From assembly GCF_954871325.1 (NCBI RefSeq), contig NC_088776.1:61962954-62026953 (forward strand): DNA of 64,000 bases, written 5' to 3'. The stretch comes from Gordionus sp. m RMFG-2023 (lineage: Eukaryota > Nematomorpha > Gordioida > Chordodea > Parachordodidae). The notes beneath the pieces are model-generated. The model did no database searches and was not told the origin of the DNA. It worked only from the letters and a program-made list of their open reading frames with translations. How positions within the stretch are numbered: position 1 is the first letter of the stretch; each line of letters starts with the position of its first letter. A program made the translations under genes and the position numbers. Below are positions 23,601-38,600 of the stretch, in pieces.

Positions 23601-26600
23601 AACAATTGTAAGTGAACGGGTGGGTGGGGGGTTAACTAATTTTAAAACAACGAGAGAAAGAGCTTTTTATTTAAAAACACACTTATGGTAGGCCCTAGGT
23701 CACATTTTTTCTAGCTGATGAAAATTCTAGATTTTTTCAAATTTTATTAATTATAGTCTAACATAGAAATCATAAAAAAATCGGCACGAAAAAATTATCC
23801 TAAATAGGAAATTAGAACCGTTAATTATCTCCATTGACAATTAGGGGTATAATGATAAAATAATATTATAAAAATTCGAAATATGATAGATAATTTCAAA
23901 ATTTATTTACATGATTTATATTTATAAGATGTAATGTTGTCAATTAATATGTTTTGGTATTTGACACATGTTACATATATAAATTTATATCTTGTTTGAC
24001 TATGGTAAAACTTAAACGTCACCGTTTGTTATCGATAATAGTTGTAACAATATAACTATAGTATTTTTAGGTTTTTCACTTAGTGAGAAAAATTGACTAC
24101 TTAATAATTATTTAGAATAACTTGAATATTCTAACAAATTTTGAATAAAAGGGATTATTCTAATATTTATTCCAGATTTTTGAGTTAATTATAAATATAA
24201 ATAATCAAGACGGCTCTTATTTCATTTTTATTATTTTTTTAAATTTTAGCAGATATTATTGAGAATTCTTCTCTTGAAGAAATTGAAGGTTATTTTTTAT
24301 AGACTTTTTTATTTGTTATAACGAATTTATATCTAATTATTGAGTCAATAAATGTACATGATTACTGCAAGGCATCTACAATTTAGATTTATAATATCAG
24401 AATACAAGATTATTTTAAAATATCATCAATGATGCTTATATTTTGAGTAATTAAATTTATTTTATATTTTAAATTATTATATTGTAATTTATTAAAAAAA
24501 AATTTGAAAATTTAAATCCATATTTATGATTATAATTTTTTTGTTGTTTAAATTAATATTTATAATATATATTATATCAAATGTGTAATAACAATCAGTC
24601 ATGGTTGGTATCGTTTATTATTTACCAACAATTACAATATTGGAGAAAAAACATCATCACCAAGGTGCAGAGGAATAGGATTACCTTTGTGAGTGCTAAT
24701 AAATTAACTCTTAATTTATTTATAAGAATAATATTGTGTTATTAATATTAATTAATACGTGCCGGAGTTGACCAGATGACACGTATCCGAAGTTCATTAT
24801 ATATCAAGAAACTAGAAATATCTGTTGTATATCTATAAATATTAAACAGGGCTGTAAGTTAGTATAAGTTATTACTTACTCCAAATGGGTGGAAAAAGAT
24901 TTATTGAAGTTTACTTCAAATATATGGAAGTTTATTATTTCGGATACTAAGTAATATTTAAAAAAAAATAATTTTTTGAGAAATGATAGAATACAAATAA
25001 ATTTGTTTTTTTTTCAGACAGCACTAAATTAATGAATATTATAATTATATACGAAAATATATTGAAAAAGTTATATAAATATTATATAAGATTATCAAAA
25101 ATATCAATTAAATATATTAAATATATTGCCGTTAGTTTTAATCTAGTTTTTATTCGGATAATTATTTACTAATGTTTAGTAGGTAAAACGGTAGAGTCAT
25201 TGTTTTTAAATTTATAGTATAGAAATTTAATACCCGAGTACTCATTTAAGCAGGTAGTATTTTTATTTATTTTAACTTAAATAATGGGAAAAGGAAGAAA
25301 GTTTATATCGCATTTAAACCACTAAGTTGTTTTTTATAAAATAATTTTTAAATCACGAAAATTTCATAAATTTTTCACGATAATTAATTAAGGCCTACCT
25401 TCAGGCATGAAATAATAATCAATTAAATAAAAAGATCACAATAATATTTATTGAATAAAATATGTTAGATGAAGTAGAATTTATGGTCATGATTTTGTTT
25501 TTTTTTCATTTAGGAAATAAAAAATTTAATGTCGATGACTCATTCCTCATTATTTAAAATGGTATTTATCAAGGTTTTATTTATAAAATTTTTGACTCTA
25601 TAATTAATATAAATAATCTGATATTAATATTAATATAAATAATCTGATATTAATTATTAAATAGGGGAAGATTTCGTTGGTAAGATTATTTATTACTAAA
25701 AAATTAAATTATAATGTTTTAATTAAAAAGATTATCTTAATTAAGAGTATTAAAATGGAAAAAAGATGATTGGAATATAGAATATAATCTAAATGAAAAA
25801 TAAATATAAAAAAGAAAGAAAAATTTACGAAAGAAATAAAAATATTGCTAATAATATATTCCCCATTATAAAAATATGGCCTTTAAGATATTTTTCTATA
25901 TTTATCAAATTATTTTTAATAGTAAATTATGTTTGAATAAATTTTTTTGATATAAGGCCATTTTTAAACATAAAATTAGATTTATTTCTTACTTTGAATT
26001 TTTATTTGTAAATATATAATTGTTTATAAGATTTCAATAAATATATGTAAATTTTATATTAATAAAAAATGTAAAATATCAATATTTCATTAACAACATA
26101 TTTAGTGTTGTTAAACAACTCGATTTGAGCTTATTTTTAACCGTTAGCTCATTAACTAGAAAAATATTTCCTAAGTCTAGAGATTAAATTTATAGATTAT
26201 CAAACCTCTCTGCCATCTATCATCGAAATCTTAAAACCCCTCCTTGTAAATATTTAAATACTAGTTATGATATGAAATGATATTACTAAAGATTATAGTA
26301 AATGTTTATTCTTAAAAAAATATTTTAATCGAAATAAAATAATTAATAATTTTTTTTAAAGAAGATATAGAATCTGCTGTCGGTAATAATATTGGTTATA
26401 TAGATATAGAAACAGGGTTGCCATGTCTATCAAATTGACTAAAATCGTAGAAATAGTACACTCAACTCTACTGCCACAATTTTTAAATTTACGTTCCATA
26501 AAAACTTACATCAAATCTTACACATTTTTAATATTTTACACATATTATTTGAGACAAAAATATTATGTCTTAAAAACTAGTAATTCAAATATCTCTTTCT

Positions 26601-29600
26601 ATCTACCAATTTATTATGTTTTGTCTGATAATCAATAAAAGTAGCATAATATTTTAACTAATTTGTATAAATTTAATGAAAAATAATAAAAAGAAAAAAA
26701 AATCCTTCCTATATTTTTTATAAATATTTGAAAAATAATTTAGTATTTAATAATTATTTTAGCCTAGGAAACAGTTTCCTTTCCAACCCGGAATAAGGCC
26801 TGGAAGAAGGAGTTTAGGAGACAACCCCCAAAATATTTATTTTATGAAAATCTATCAGAATTTACCTGGCAACCTTATATATAGACGTAAAAAAAATTTT
26901 TAAAGAAAATATAAGAATAAAATAATATTTTTCTAAAAAAATTTATTTTATCAAGAAGCGGAAGAAGAGACTATTCAGGGTAAGAAAATTTATTTTAAAG
27001 CTAAATAATTTTGTATTTATATCGTAGTTTACAGAATATAAAATATTAATATAATTCTGAATCAGTTAATTTTATATCATTTACTGAGATTTTTTTACAT
27101 TTGAAATATCGACATTGTAAATTTAAAACAATTCCCCTGAAAATTTGAACAACTTTTTTTTTTGCATTAGTATTAATTAAATATTGTGTAGATTTTTTTA
27201 ATAGAAATTAAAAAGTATAAAATAATTTTTTGAAATATATGGGTAACTCTACACATGCAGAAATATATTTCTTCTCAAAATGGATAACATTAAATTTAAA
27301 AATTGTTCATCAGAGATTCAGAATTATGGATTTCATATTCCGTTATGGCCAAATATCTTTAATTAAAATAAATACATATAAAAAATATGAGAAAGAAACA
27401 TCAACAAAATAAATTTTATAGATTCGATGATTTATATTTATGAATATTAATTATATTAATATTTACGATATCCAATTATAAAGTATAGATAAAAAGCTTT
27501 CTATTTTATTACCACTATTATTGCAACTCAAATATAAATTTTATCAGAGCCCCCAATCCTCACAAATAATCTTTTGATATATTAAATAAAATATAAAAAT
27601 TTTATAATTATGTATTACCTAGTAATAAAGGTTAAGAAAGAAAATATATTTTGTTCTTTAATTTTCCTAATATAAGGAAATTTTACTTTAAAAAAACAAA
27701 GGTTGTATGTTTTAAAAAAACATTAATAATTTTTAAATATTACCAGATAAATGGGGTCATATTTTCTTTCATATTATCTTAAAAATAAGGAAAGAATTAG
27801 GATTGAAGTTTACCATAAAAGTAGTTGCGAATATTTTTTTTGTTAAGCGAAGAATAAAATTTTTTATGTTTTGGATTTACAAATTTCACACCAAGATGCA
27901 AGTTCGTCTTCTAGGTGATTATTGCCAAGCCAATTGTTCTCCTATAGTTGACTGTGTTAAGTCATATATATCGAGCTTGGGATGTTGGTTCTTCTGGGGT
28001 CAAATTATGAAGATTGTCAAATTTATCGATTGTAGTATTACAAGGAGCATGTAAAGAAGTATCAATTTTGTCGGTCTATTTTGAAGATTTTCTATTTAGA
28101 ATTGGATGGTAAAAGAAATTCTTATTGCAGATTTTTTTGAAAATTGAATATGAAATAGCTTGTTAAGGTAACCTAACTATCGTTGTTATCTAGTTATTAT
28201 ATCGTTGATCATTAATTAGAATGTTCCACGTATATAATGTTGAAGGCAATAGGAGCTTGAAGTATAGATTCTGACAAAGAAAAAAATGTATAATTTAAAA
28301 TAAAAAATGGAAAGGTAATTCATAATACCACTGCTTAATATTAGTTTAAAAATTTATTTTAAAGAATTTATATCATTTATTTAATAAATCAAAATTATGG
28401 AAAAACTAAACATAGCATCTTTTAATTGACACTAATCATTATCTATATTATTGGCGTTAATGTTAAACAATATAAAAAAAAATAATTTTTTTAAAAAATT
28501 TAGGTGCAAAGATAACCTTATCTGTTATTTATAAAATTGTTTATTTTGTTATTTTTGTATTTTTTATAAAAAGTTTATTTTCATATTAGATTTATTATAT
28601 GAATTTGAAAAAAATATTGTGATTTGATTACGAATAAAAATAAAAATATATTTCAAGAATTGCTTCTAATAATACATTTCACCCCCTAAATCTTTATTTA
28701 ATTCTAATTTATTCAAAGAAATCAAATTTAACTAAATAAAAATATAATTCCTTATAAAAATATAATCAATTTACAAAATTTTTTAAAAACAATGCAAAAC
28801 ACGAGATTATAAAAAAGGATAATTTTATAGAAAATTGTTAATATTAAGCAATGAAATTGATAATAAAATATTAAGTGTTTATATTTACTTTTAATATTAA
28901 TTGGTAACACATAAACTCAAAAATATTAAAAATATGTAAGCGCCGAATTAGGAATCTAGATCTTTGAAATTGAGAATAAAATCATTCATCAATAGTTAAA
29001 GCGAATTTGCGACGAATTATACAATATAAGACGTATTTTTGTATTTTCCGCAGCGATATATTGGATTCATTTTTTTATAGCTCTTAAGAGACCTTGTTAA
29101 AGTTAAAGAGAGGTGTTCAAGCACAGTTGTTGAGTATAAACTTTGTTCACTTGAGATAAATCGTGACTAGAAGGAAAAAGTGGTTACCTTCAAGTATAAT
29201 GTAAGTGTTTTTAAAATATCTGAAATGCTTATTTCAAGATGATATTTGATTTTAAGAAATATACAGAGTTGTATTATTATTTTGATAATTAAAAATTAAA
29301 CTGATATTTTTATTTATAACAAAAATTTATTAAAAAATTGCAACAAAAGTTGCTCCAAGTAAGAATATTTATTTTATAATTAAATTCATACCTTTAATAA
29401 TATATATTTCTTTAAAAAAAATGAGGATGATAAACATTTATTATATTAACCATTGTTTTAACTTTATATATCTTTTTATTAACAAGTTATAGAAGAAGAA
29501 GCTGTACCAGGTAGGAATATCAAGTTTTTTATTTAAAAAAAGAAAAAAAAGGATGTTATAAATCAAAGAATTATTCAAGCTCAATATTAAAGTTTAAACA

Positions 29601-32600
29601 TAATACCCAGAACATCTATATTAAAATAACTAAAAAAAATAATATATTTTTTATTCAATATAATTTACTTTAGAAAATATATATTATTTGTATTTTAAAC
29701 AGAAATAAATAATAAAAAAATATTTTAATTATATATTTAATATATAAGTAAAAATAAATAATTTTGCTTAAATAGAAGTAAAAATTGAAAACTATAATAT
29801 TTATATAAATTAAAAAAACATTTGATATATCATTTTGGTAGTTTTTATTTCAAATTTTATAAATACATTCACAATAATATTATATATATATTTTTTTCTA
29901 TTAAGAAGTGGCGGTTGAAGGATATGCTTTAGGTAATAATATTTATTCTATAAATTTTTCTTAGTCATCTAAAAAACTCGATTTGAACTAGCCCATTTAC
30001 TTTTTTCTTTGAGGTCGATAAATTCTTTTAAAAAAATTGAGAAGATTTCTAAAATTTAATGGTAAAGAAAATAATGATACGCTGAAGAATAGTTTTTTAT
30101 ATACGATGTCATAATATCCATAGGAAAATAAAAGAAAAGATAGAGAAAAATGTTTTTAGAATAATTTCTTATTTATAAAATATTATGAAGTATATTATGG
30201 CCCAATTATTGTAAAATCATTTTACACCATCTACCGGATAGATCCGATCTCCCCTATACCTGTCAAAATAAAAATATGTGCATTTGTTAATCACATATAT
30301 TTCGAACTGTAACTATGAATGCAATGTGTATTTCAAAATAGTACAGGTTATTTTAAATATCAGGAAAAATGAGTAAAGAATGATAAACATAGGATGGAAA
30401 TCCTGTGAGGTTGGGAAATAGGGATAACAAGGCAGTTATCATTCGTAGGAAACAATCAGAAGTTATAATGCTTATTATGTCTTGTCACTTTTACATGAGC
30501 GGAAACAGAACAAGATAAGGTCTCACAAATACTGACTAGCCTGATTTAGCTCAAAATAGAGTTGAAAGAAGGAATCGGATATATAGTTTATCTCCATATA
30601 TTAAAAGTGGATATATAAAATCAGAGAATCTGGGGATTAAATTTAATGGGTCGGAAAGTTCCATAATATGCAAATATATAGAAAGAGTATAATTGTAATA
30701 TATCTGATTAGGGATAATTTATACCTTCTATAAAAACTACTGTAAAAAATTTAATTTTGCAATAATGTATTAATATAATTTATATATCATGTAAAATATA
30801 AGTTATATTGTCGTTATTTGTTAAATAATTATGGTATACATATTTCATGTATCAATTAAATTATATTAAAATTATTGCATCGAATAAACGTATACGAAAT
30901 ATTTTTTTGGAAAATATTGAGTTAGCCATTTTTAAAAATCGGATCAAATTGAGTTGAGCTGTTTTGCGGATAAGAATTTAATTTAATTATTTTAGGGATT
31001 TGATTTAATAAAATAATTTAATCCTAATGGATTAATGAATAAAATTTGTTTAAAATAAAAAAAAATTTGGTATTTCATCAAAAATATAACGAATTCACTT
31101 TTAAAATATTTTTCTCTTATGGAAAACAAGTTATTTTTTTGTATTTAGAAGTTTTTTAATTTAATTTTAATTCTTAAATATTTCTTCATATAGAAAATAT
31201 AATTTACCAACAATCTATAAAAAATTTTTATTAAATCAAAATTATACTATTTATAATTATCGTAAATATAGTGCACTAATATTTTGTTACAAATTTTTCA
31301 ATCTCTAGCTTCTATATTAAGAGGATAGAAAGGTAGGTGCAATTCCAATTTTTTTAAGAGGGTAGGGTATAGTCATAAAGGAGCAGGCTAATGTTTTGGG
31401 TGTTACATATTTATAAAGGCATAAAATTTTAAAATTATATTTATTATTTAGACTTATTACAATTATATATTGCTAAATATAAACCAAATCTATATACTAC
31501 ATACAATCATAATCATTATTTTTCAAACAAAAATTATTATTTTAAATATAATTTATCAGGGTAAAACATACTATGAGCAAACTAAAATTCATGCCAAAAA
31601 ATTTCTCTAATTATGCCTGTAAGAAATGTAAAAAGGCCCAAGAATTCTGCAAACTAAATATTTTATTCCTGTTTTGAATTTTACAACATAAAAATAATAA
31701 TTATCAATAAACGCCGATTTTTACAAAATATAATATATTTCTCTTTAACATTATTTTTTTATCAATTATTTTTATATAATAAATAAATATTTATTATAAT
31801 ACAACAATGCATTCATCGTAAATGAGGGGAATAGTACACTTAATGCACACTAACAATTTTTTGATAGGTATAGCTAAATCTGTTTTTAATTTTTGAAATA
31901 GAGGAATTAAGTAAAATTATATTATTATTACAATAAATAATATAATCATTTTTAGTTACTTTAAATATTTTGCAAAAAATAATTATTTATTTAAGAATTT
32001 TTTTAAATTTTATGATTTTGTGAAAATTATATTCCAGTAGCATGTGTAAATTAACCTTATAAATATTAGACAATTGTAAGATAGTACTTACATTGAGAAA
32101 ATTTGTAAATATAGCCTGATTGCTAATAACATTTAGAACTATATAAAATGTTCATTTCAAATATTTTTTTTACAATTTTAGTATTATATAAAAGTAAGAT
32201 CAATCATATTTTAAAAATTTAAGTACTGTATATTAACCGATTTACCGATAAATAGATCTTCTTCACAGTATTTTGATCGATTTATTAATAGATATATTTT
32301 TATTACCATTAATTTAATTGTATTAACAGTAATGAAATACAATATTACAATTTATATTTAATTTATTATCTATAAATATTTCGATTTTTTTATATGAAAA
32401 TAAAAATTATAGTCATTATAAAATATTTAAAATTGACGCAAAATTCATTAAATTGGGATATCATTTTTAACCATATTATTAAATAACAATCCTTAATATT
32501 TAAACAATGAAGATTATTTTTTCCGATAATTTTAGTACTTACCCTAAGAATTTAAGACATTTTTGCAGTTGACTTAATTCATTTATAATTTATATAAAAA

Positions 32601-35600
32601 AATCTATGGACAAACTAATATAAATAATGCTAAGTTCATATTTCAAATGTTCTATACAAAATTTTCTAGCAATTATAAAAGTAAATATATACACGAATAC
32701 GTCTCTACTAAAGATATGTTTTTAGAATTTAAAAAATATGATTTAAAGTTTAAAAAAATAGTTAGTCATATAATATCTTTATTGCCTTCGTCTTTCCCTC
32801 TTTTCAAGATTAATAATATTGATTATTAATGTTCAAGCTAAATATATCTTACATAATTAATTAAATAGTATAATACTTTATAATTATATTAAGGGCCTCT
32901 ACCAAGGAAATCAAAAAATCATACATATTTTTAACAATATACCATATTTAATTTTTTATTTGGTGATGGATTTAATGGCCTTATTTGTATTCATATATAA
33001 TATAAAATTTTATTCCTATGTAAACATTCATTTAGTAATTAATTTTGTATTAATGGGAACTTTATCAAATTTATTACATATTTTACTAAATACTAAATAA
33101 AAAATATTATTTGTCATTTATTATCAGATGATGGCCTAAATCTAGATAGTTTAACTTCTGTTTCTTGGTCAACTCTAATTTGAGTCTTTACGGATCTTCT
33201 TTTCTAAGAATGTGAATACTAAATCTGTTGATATAGCCGAGAAATAAAATATTCTAAATTAATATATATTATATTTTTTTAAATTTTTCTCTTCTCTTGG
33301 ATATATGCTGAGCGGAACTTTTAATCAAAATAATATGAGAACTATAATAAGAGCCCTTTACATCATAACTCAAGAATTATAAAAAATATTCTAACTATCT
33401 TAAAATATAAATATTAGCGTATTTTTTTTTAGTAAATTATAGTCCCCGATTCCATTTTTAGAGAATAAGCCTTTTTTATTATCATATTATAGATAGAAAG
33501 AATGAAATAAAAAAACAAAGAAAGAAAAAATGGATGGTCACTAATGCTGCATCCCCCTATCATCAAACAGGTTGCGAAAGAGCTGTTAGGGGGTTCATGC
33601 AGCTCTATAATAGTGGCACTGGCTTAAAATCTAACCATGGTATTTTTCTTAATTGCCCGTGTTATTGATATACACTGTGTTCCAACTCCATATTCCTAAC
33701 ATAACATATGTCAGCTCTTCTGACCAAATATTTAAGATATTCCAAGAAGTTCGACAGAAATTTCAAAACCTCACCATAACCCTAACTATTTTGCTAATTT
33801 TTAGATTTGAAAGTTTTATCATATGCAACGTAAAAAAATTAGTAAAGGTTTTAAAACTAAATCCCTTATAAATCTATAAAAAAATTTATCTTATAAAATT
33901 TGGTCAAAGAAAATTTAAACGGTGTTATGATCATATGTGTAATTATTATAGTATCCTATCGGGGTTTAAAATAAATCAATTACTCAACTTAGTGTTGTTA
34001 AACGGCTCATTTTGAGTCGATTTTTAAAAACGGCTAACTCAATATTTTAGCAAATAAATATTACCTAAAGATGGAGACCTTTGTGCTATTTGAGCAAAAT
34101 CTTGAGTCTTGAGTAATAATTTTCTTAATAAAATATTGAGAAAAAGGGTTTTTAAAAATCGGTACAAATCGAGTAACAACACTAACTCAACTATTGAGAG
34201 ATATTTTGTGAACTATAAATTGACCTGAACCAAATTCGGATCTCAGGATTGAGTTATTCCGTTTTCTATACAAATTTGGACCCAAAAATTATTTTCTAAA
34301 CTCGACTCCAGACCTCATATTTAGGAATTTTAGTAGTTTTTATGATTGATTTATTAAAAACCGAATAAAATAATATATTAGATAATCCTCAAACTCTATT
34401 TTTTTTGTTTAAACTCCTAATTCATTAAAAAGCAACTATCATAACTCAGTAATTTTTGTAGATTCACAAAAATAGGTTTTGGAAACCTTTTTTGTTCATA
34501 TTTTAACAAAATAAAACATCATGCCTCTTTATATTCGATACATAGCATGCATAATATATAGTCATTTCTATTTGTACCTACCTACACATAACCAATCCTA
34601 TTTTTTGAAAAAAATTTGCGCTTATAGGATTCAACAATAATTTTGTCATGTCCAAATCTTTATGATTTTACCAAAAAATGGATCTGATGCTTTAAGCATG
34701 TATTCTATTTAAATCCAACCTTTGTAATAAAATTATTATGGATGAATTATAGATCTCAATTTAAAGTGATGTCGTAGAATTTTATCAGGCATAGCCGGGG
34801 AAGGAGGCAGGGGAAAATTCTCTTCTTCGGTGCCTTTTCTTGTAAATATCATTTTATCACTAAAATAATTTTTTTTAAATTAATATTTTTCGCATACGTT
34901 TTTATTAACTTACAAATCAAAATAATTGTTTACTTTTATTTTTGTACTTAATGAAATTGAAAGGTTAAAAGTATAAATTTTAAGTAAGTAAATATTTTTT
35001 TTTATTTAAAGTTCAATTTTTTTTTTTGAAATGTAAATATTTAAAACATTGTTGGAATAATTAATATAATATATTATAAAACCTTTATTAATATTAATAG
35101 GTATAGAATTTTTTTAGTAGAAGGTTTAAACAATTTTAAAATAAATCTGATAAACTCTTCATTTTCTTTAGATTTAAAATAAGGTAATAAAAGTTATAAA
35201 AAATAAGAATGGGAATCAACCTAATGATAATTTTGCACAAGGATCTAGCTGAAAGCTGAGCAAATAAGAGTTTGAGAGCGTTCTCTCAAAAGTTATTTAG
35301 GGATATTTTTTTTATATCTAGAATGCGGTTTTCATTGCCTGAGGAATTTTTATGTGATGTACAATTTAATTATGTGTGTAATAATCTATTAATTGTATTT
35401 CTGAATTCATTAGGGAATGGATCTCTTTTATATCCTTTTAACTGGTTTAAGGTAATAGATATCCATTTACAGAAAAGATTTGGGATAAAGATATTGTTAG
35501 TTATAAATCCCTCTTCCGTGATTCGGTTGTTAACAATAGTTTCAAAACTTTAACAGGAAGGGGAAACACATGTGAAGTCATAAATTAGAAATTTTCCTGA

Positions 35601-38600
35601 TTTTCAAGGGATTGTAGTCATCTGTTCGCAGAACTGAGTTATTAAAGGAAATTTTATTTTCAGTTTATGATAAGGGTGTTAATTTCCCCATTCTAATACA
35701 AACTTGTGCTGTTTTCCAATTATACCGTAGGACGGAAATGGGTTGATCTATTATATAATTTTGGTTCTTATTATTTTCAATTTTGAGAGAATAATGCTAA
35801 TCATTTGATCAAATTGCTAATGAAACAAATTAGTACCAATATTGGAGATCTCAATGAGAAGTTAGACGGATTTCCCTGAAGATCTATCCAATCTACTCAG
35901 CATTCACTACCTTCTCGGGTGTTCCTACTTTCTAATTTTTTTAAATATATTTATCCTTCTAAGGATCATTATTCTTTTAAATCATTCTATTAGTAATATT
36001 TATTTCCACCTACACATATATTTTTAACTTTGTTTCTTTAGTTATTTACTTTTTTATATAATATTTACCTTTTTAAAAATATTTATTACTATATTCTATT
36101 AATCGAAAGATTAGTAATCGCTTAATAATTGAAATTAATTGTATAAATTTATTTACTTATAAAATCAAAAGAACATTTTTAAATTTATCGCCGAAAATTT
36201 TTAATTTAACAAACGAAAACCGCGAATCCATATTTCTTAAACTAAAACTTCAACTAAAAATTTTTAAACATAATTATAGTTTTTTAGGTACATATTCAGA
36301 TACTTATATGTTTTTATAAATAGTTATTATAATTTTTAAATGTGAAATAAAAATAAATTATTTCTTTTAAATAAAAAAATCTTATAATAGGGTGTTAAAA
36401 TTTTAAACTTTATTCAATTTTATATATTATGAGAGATGAAAGCTTAAAAGTAGTAATTTAAATAATTACAAATAAAAAATGTTTTGTTTATAGATAAGAG
36501 TTAGAAGTTTTTTAAATAAAATTTTTGTTGTAAAAATAATTAACAATTTAATTAATAAAACATTTCCTGAGATTTTATAGAAATTAGGTTAGCAGGATTA
36601 GACATATTTAAATATCTAATTTTGGTTTACAGATAATTTAAAAAAATATATAATGTTGAACTTTAATATTTTCAAGTTTCTTGCTTTATGTAATAAAAAT
36701 AATTCTTCAAATAGATATTTTAAAATAAGAACTATGCACAAAACCCAATAATATTCAAAAGTAAGTTATTGATACTAAATAATTCGGCCATCTTAAAAAT
36801 CTCTGTGGAATAACGAATATATATTTTTTTTTAAGAAAGGTAAAAATTATATTTCATTTATAAGTTCCTTTTATATTATAAAAAATGTGATATTTTATCT
36901 TTAAAAATATACTTACAGAATTCAGCACTAAATTTAATAAATGAGTGATGCCAGAGAGAGTAAATTTTTAAAAAATATATAACTTACCAAACTGATAAAA
37001 ATATTAACAGGCCAGGCACCTGGTTTAAAAATTTTTATCCGACAGCAGGCCTGAGTTTTGCAGACCTCTAATATATATGATAAATATTAATATTATAAAA
37101 AAAATTTGAACTCTTAGTTTTTATTAAATAATAACAAATTGTATACCTTTGTTTAAAAAATTAATATAATAAAAATTGTTTACCCTTTTTTAATTTAAAT
37201 AAATATTAATAGAACGATTTATATTTCTAATCTAAAAAAATTAATTTTTGAATTTAAAATAAATATATATTATGAGGAATATATTACTCAAGCCTGATAA
37301 TGGAAAAATATACGTCATAGCTATAAGTCTCTATTTGATTTTATTGGCATGCCATGGAAAAATGGAGTGGAGAATGATATATCATGGACTAAAAAGTTAA
37401 CATAATATAAACAAAATATTATACTAAATAGACTTAACTGAAATATATTTCTAATTTGGCTGAGTAAATATGAAAAAGTAATAAACAATTCCTACTTCAT
37501 CTCGATTTTACATTCTGTTTTATCTCATATAAAATTATTCGTGATAGCTATGGTACTTATAATTTTTAATCTTAAATAAAAATATCAGTTTTACAATTTG
37601 AATTTTAAAAAAATTTGAGCTTTGACATAATGTACTTATTCTATATAAAGGGTTACACATCATTACTTTAGAATCCCTAGTAAAAATTGACTTCTCTAAC
37701 GCCTACAACACTCTTTCGCGCAACACGTTCCTACATTCAACTTGCTTCCATTTCCCCGCTTACACCAAATTTCTTTTCTCTTGCTACCAATCACCAACAA
37801 TCTTACAATTCAACAAAGAAAAGATACTTTCTGTCGAGGGTATCCAACAAGGTGACCCTCTCGGATCCCTTCTCTTTAGTCTTGGAATCAATGACATGAT
37901 AAAATCAATAAACTCTTCATGTACTCTATCGCTCCACGCTTGGTATATTGATGATGGAATCTTGAGTGGTCCCAGTAGTGAAATTGCCAAAGCAGTCAAC
38001 ATAATTAAAGAAATGGGCACAGCCATTGGACTTTCGCTTAACCAGAACAAATCTGAATTCTCACTTTTAAATTCTAATGCTCCCAACACTCACGATTTCA
38101 AATTCACATCAAGCGTTGAATTAACACATCTAGGATCGCCTGTTGGAGGACACGAGGCAATAAGCACCTTTCTTCATTCCACACTTGACATACTCCTTAA
38201 ACTGGAGGACATCTTTACACTTCTTCCATCACACAAGTCCTTTTTTTGCTAAAAAATTTCTTTTTTATACCAAGGATTCTTTACGCACTTCGGTCAACAC
38301 CAATTTTTAAATATCCTATTCCTCTCCAAACTTACGAAAAAGGAATAAAGGACTTAACCGAAAAAATAGTAAATATCAGATTCAACGAAACCGCTTGGGC
38401 CCAAGCAACTCTTCCAACCAAATTTGGTGGTCTCGGCATCAGATCTCCACTTGACTTAGCAACAACTACTTTCATATCGAGTAGTCTCTTGACAAAGCCA
38501 ATAACCACCGCCCATAATTCTAAAGAAGACCTTTCCTTAATCGTGGCTATGGATATTTGGAAAACAAGGATCAATGCTGATTCTCATCCCCCCACAACCC

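Larger units (their letters stand above)
29650..33480 (+). repeat. Exon module 1 of a large direct duplication
   Basis: Colinear with 39520-42600: exon at 29906 with 39678, exon at 31902 with 40984, 31925-32070 with 41010-41130, 32110-32160 with 41175-41230, 32230-32290 with 41295-41350, then family A. Spacing between partners is about 9-9.8 kb. Confidence 0.75.

Noticed and set aside
25180-25250. tRNA-like segment with a TAGGTAAAACGG A-box-like motif
   Set aside because: The B-box position matches poorly and no stems form; at best a very old SINE remnant.
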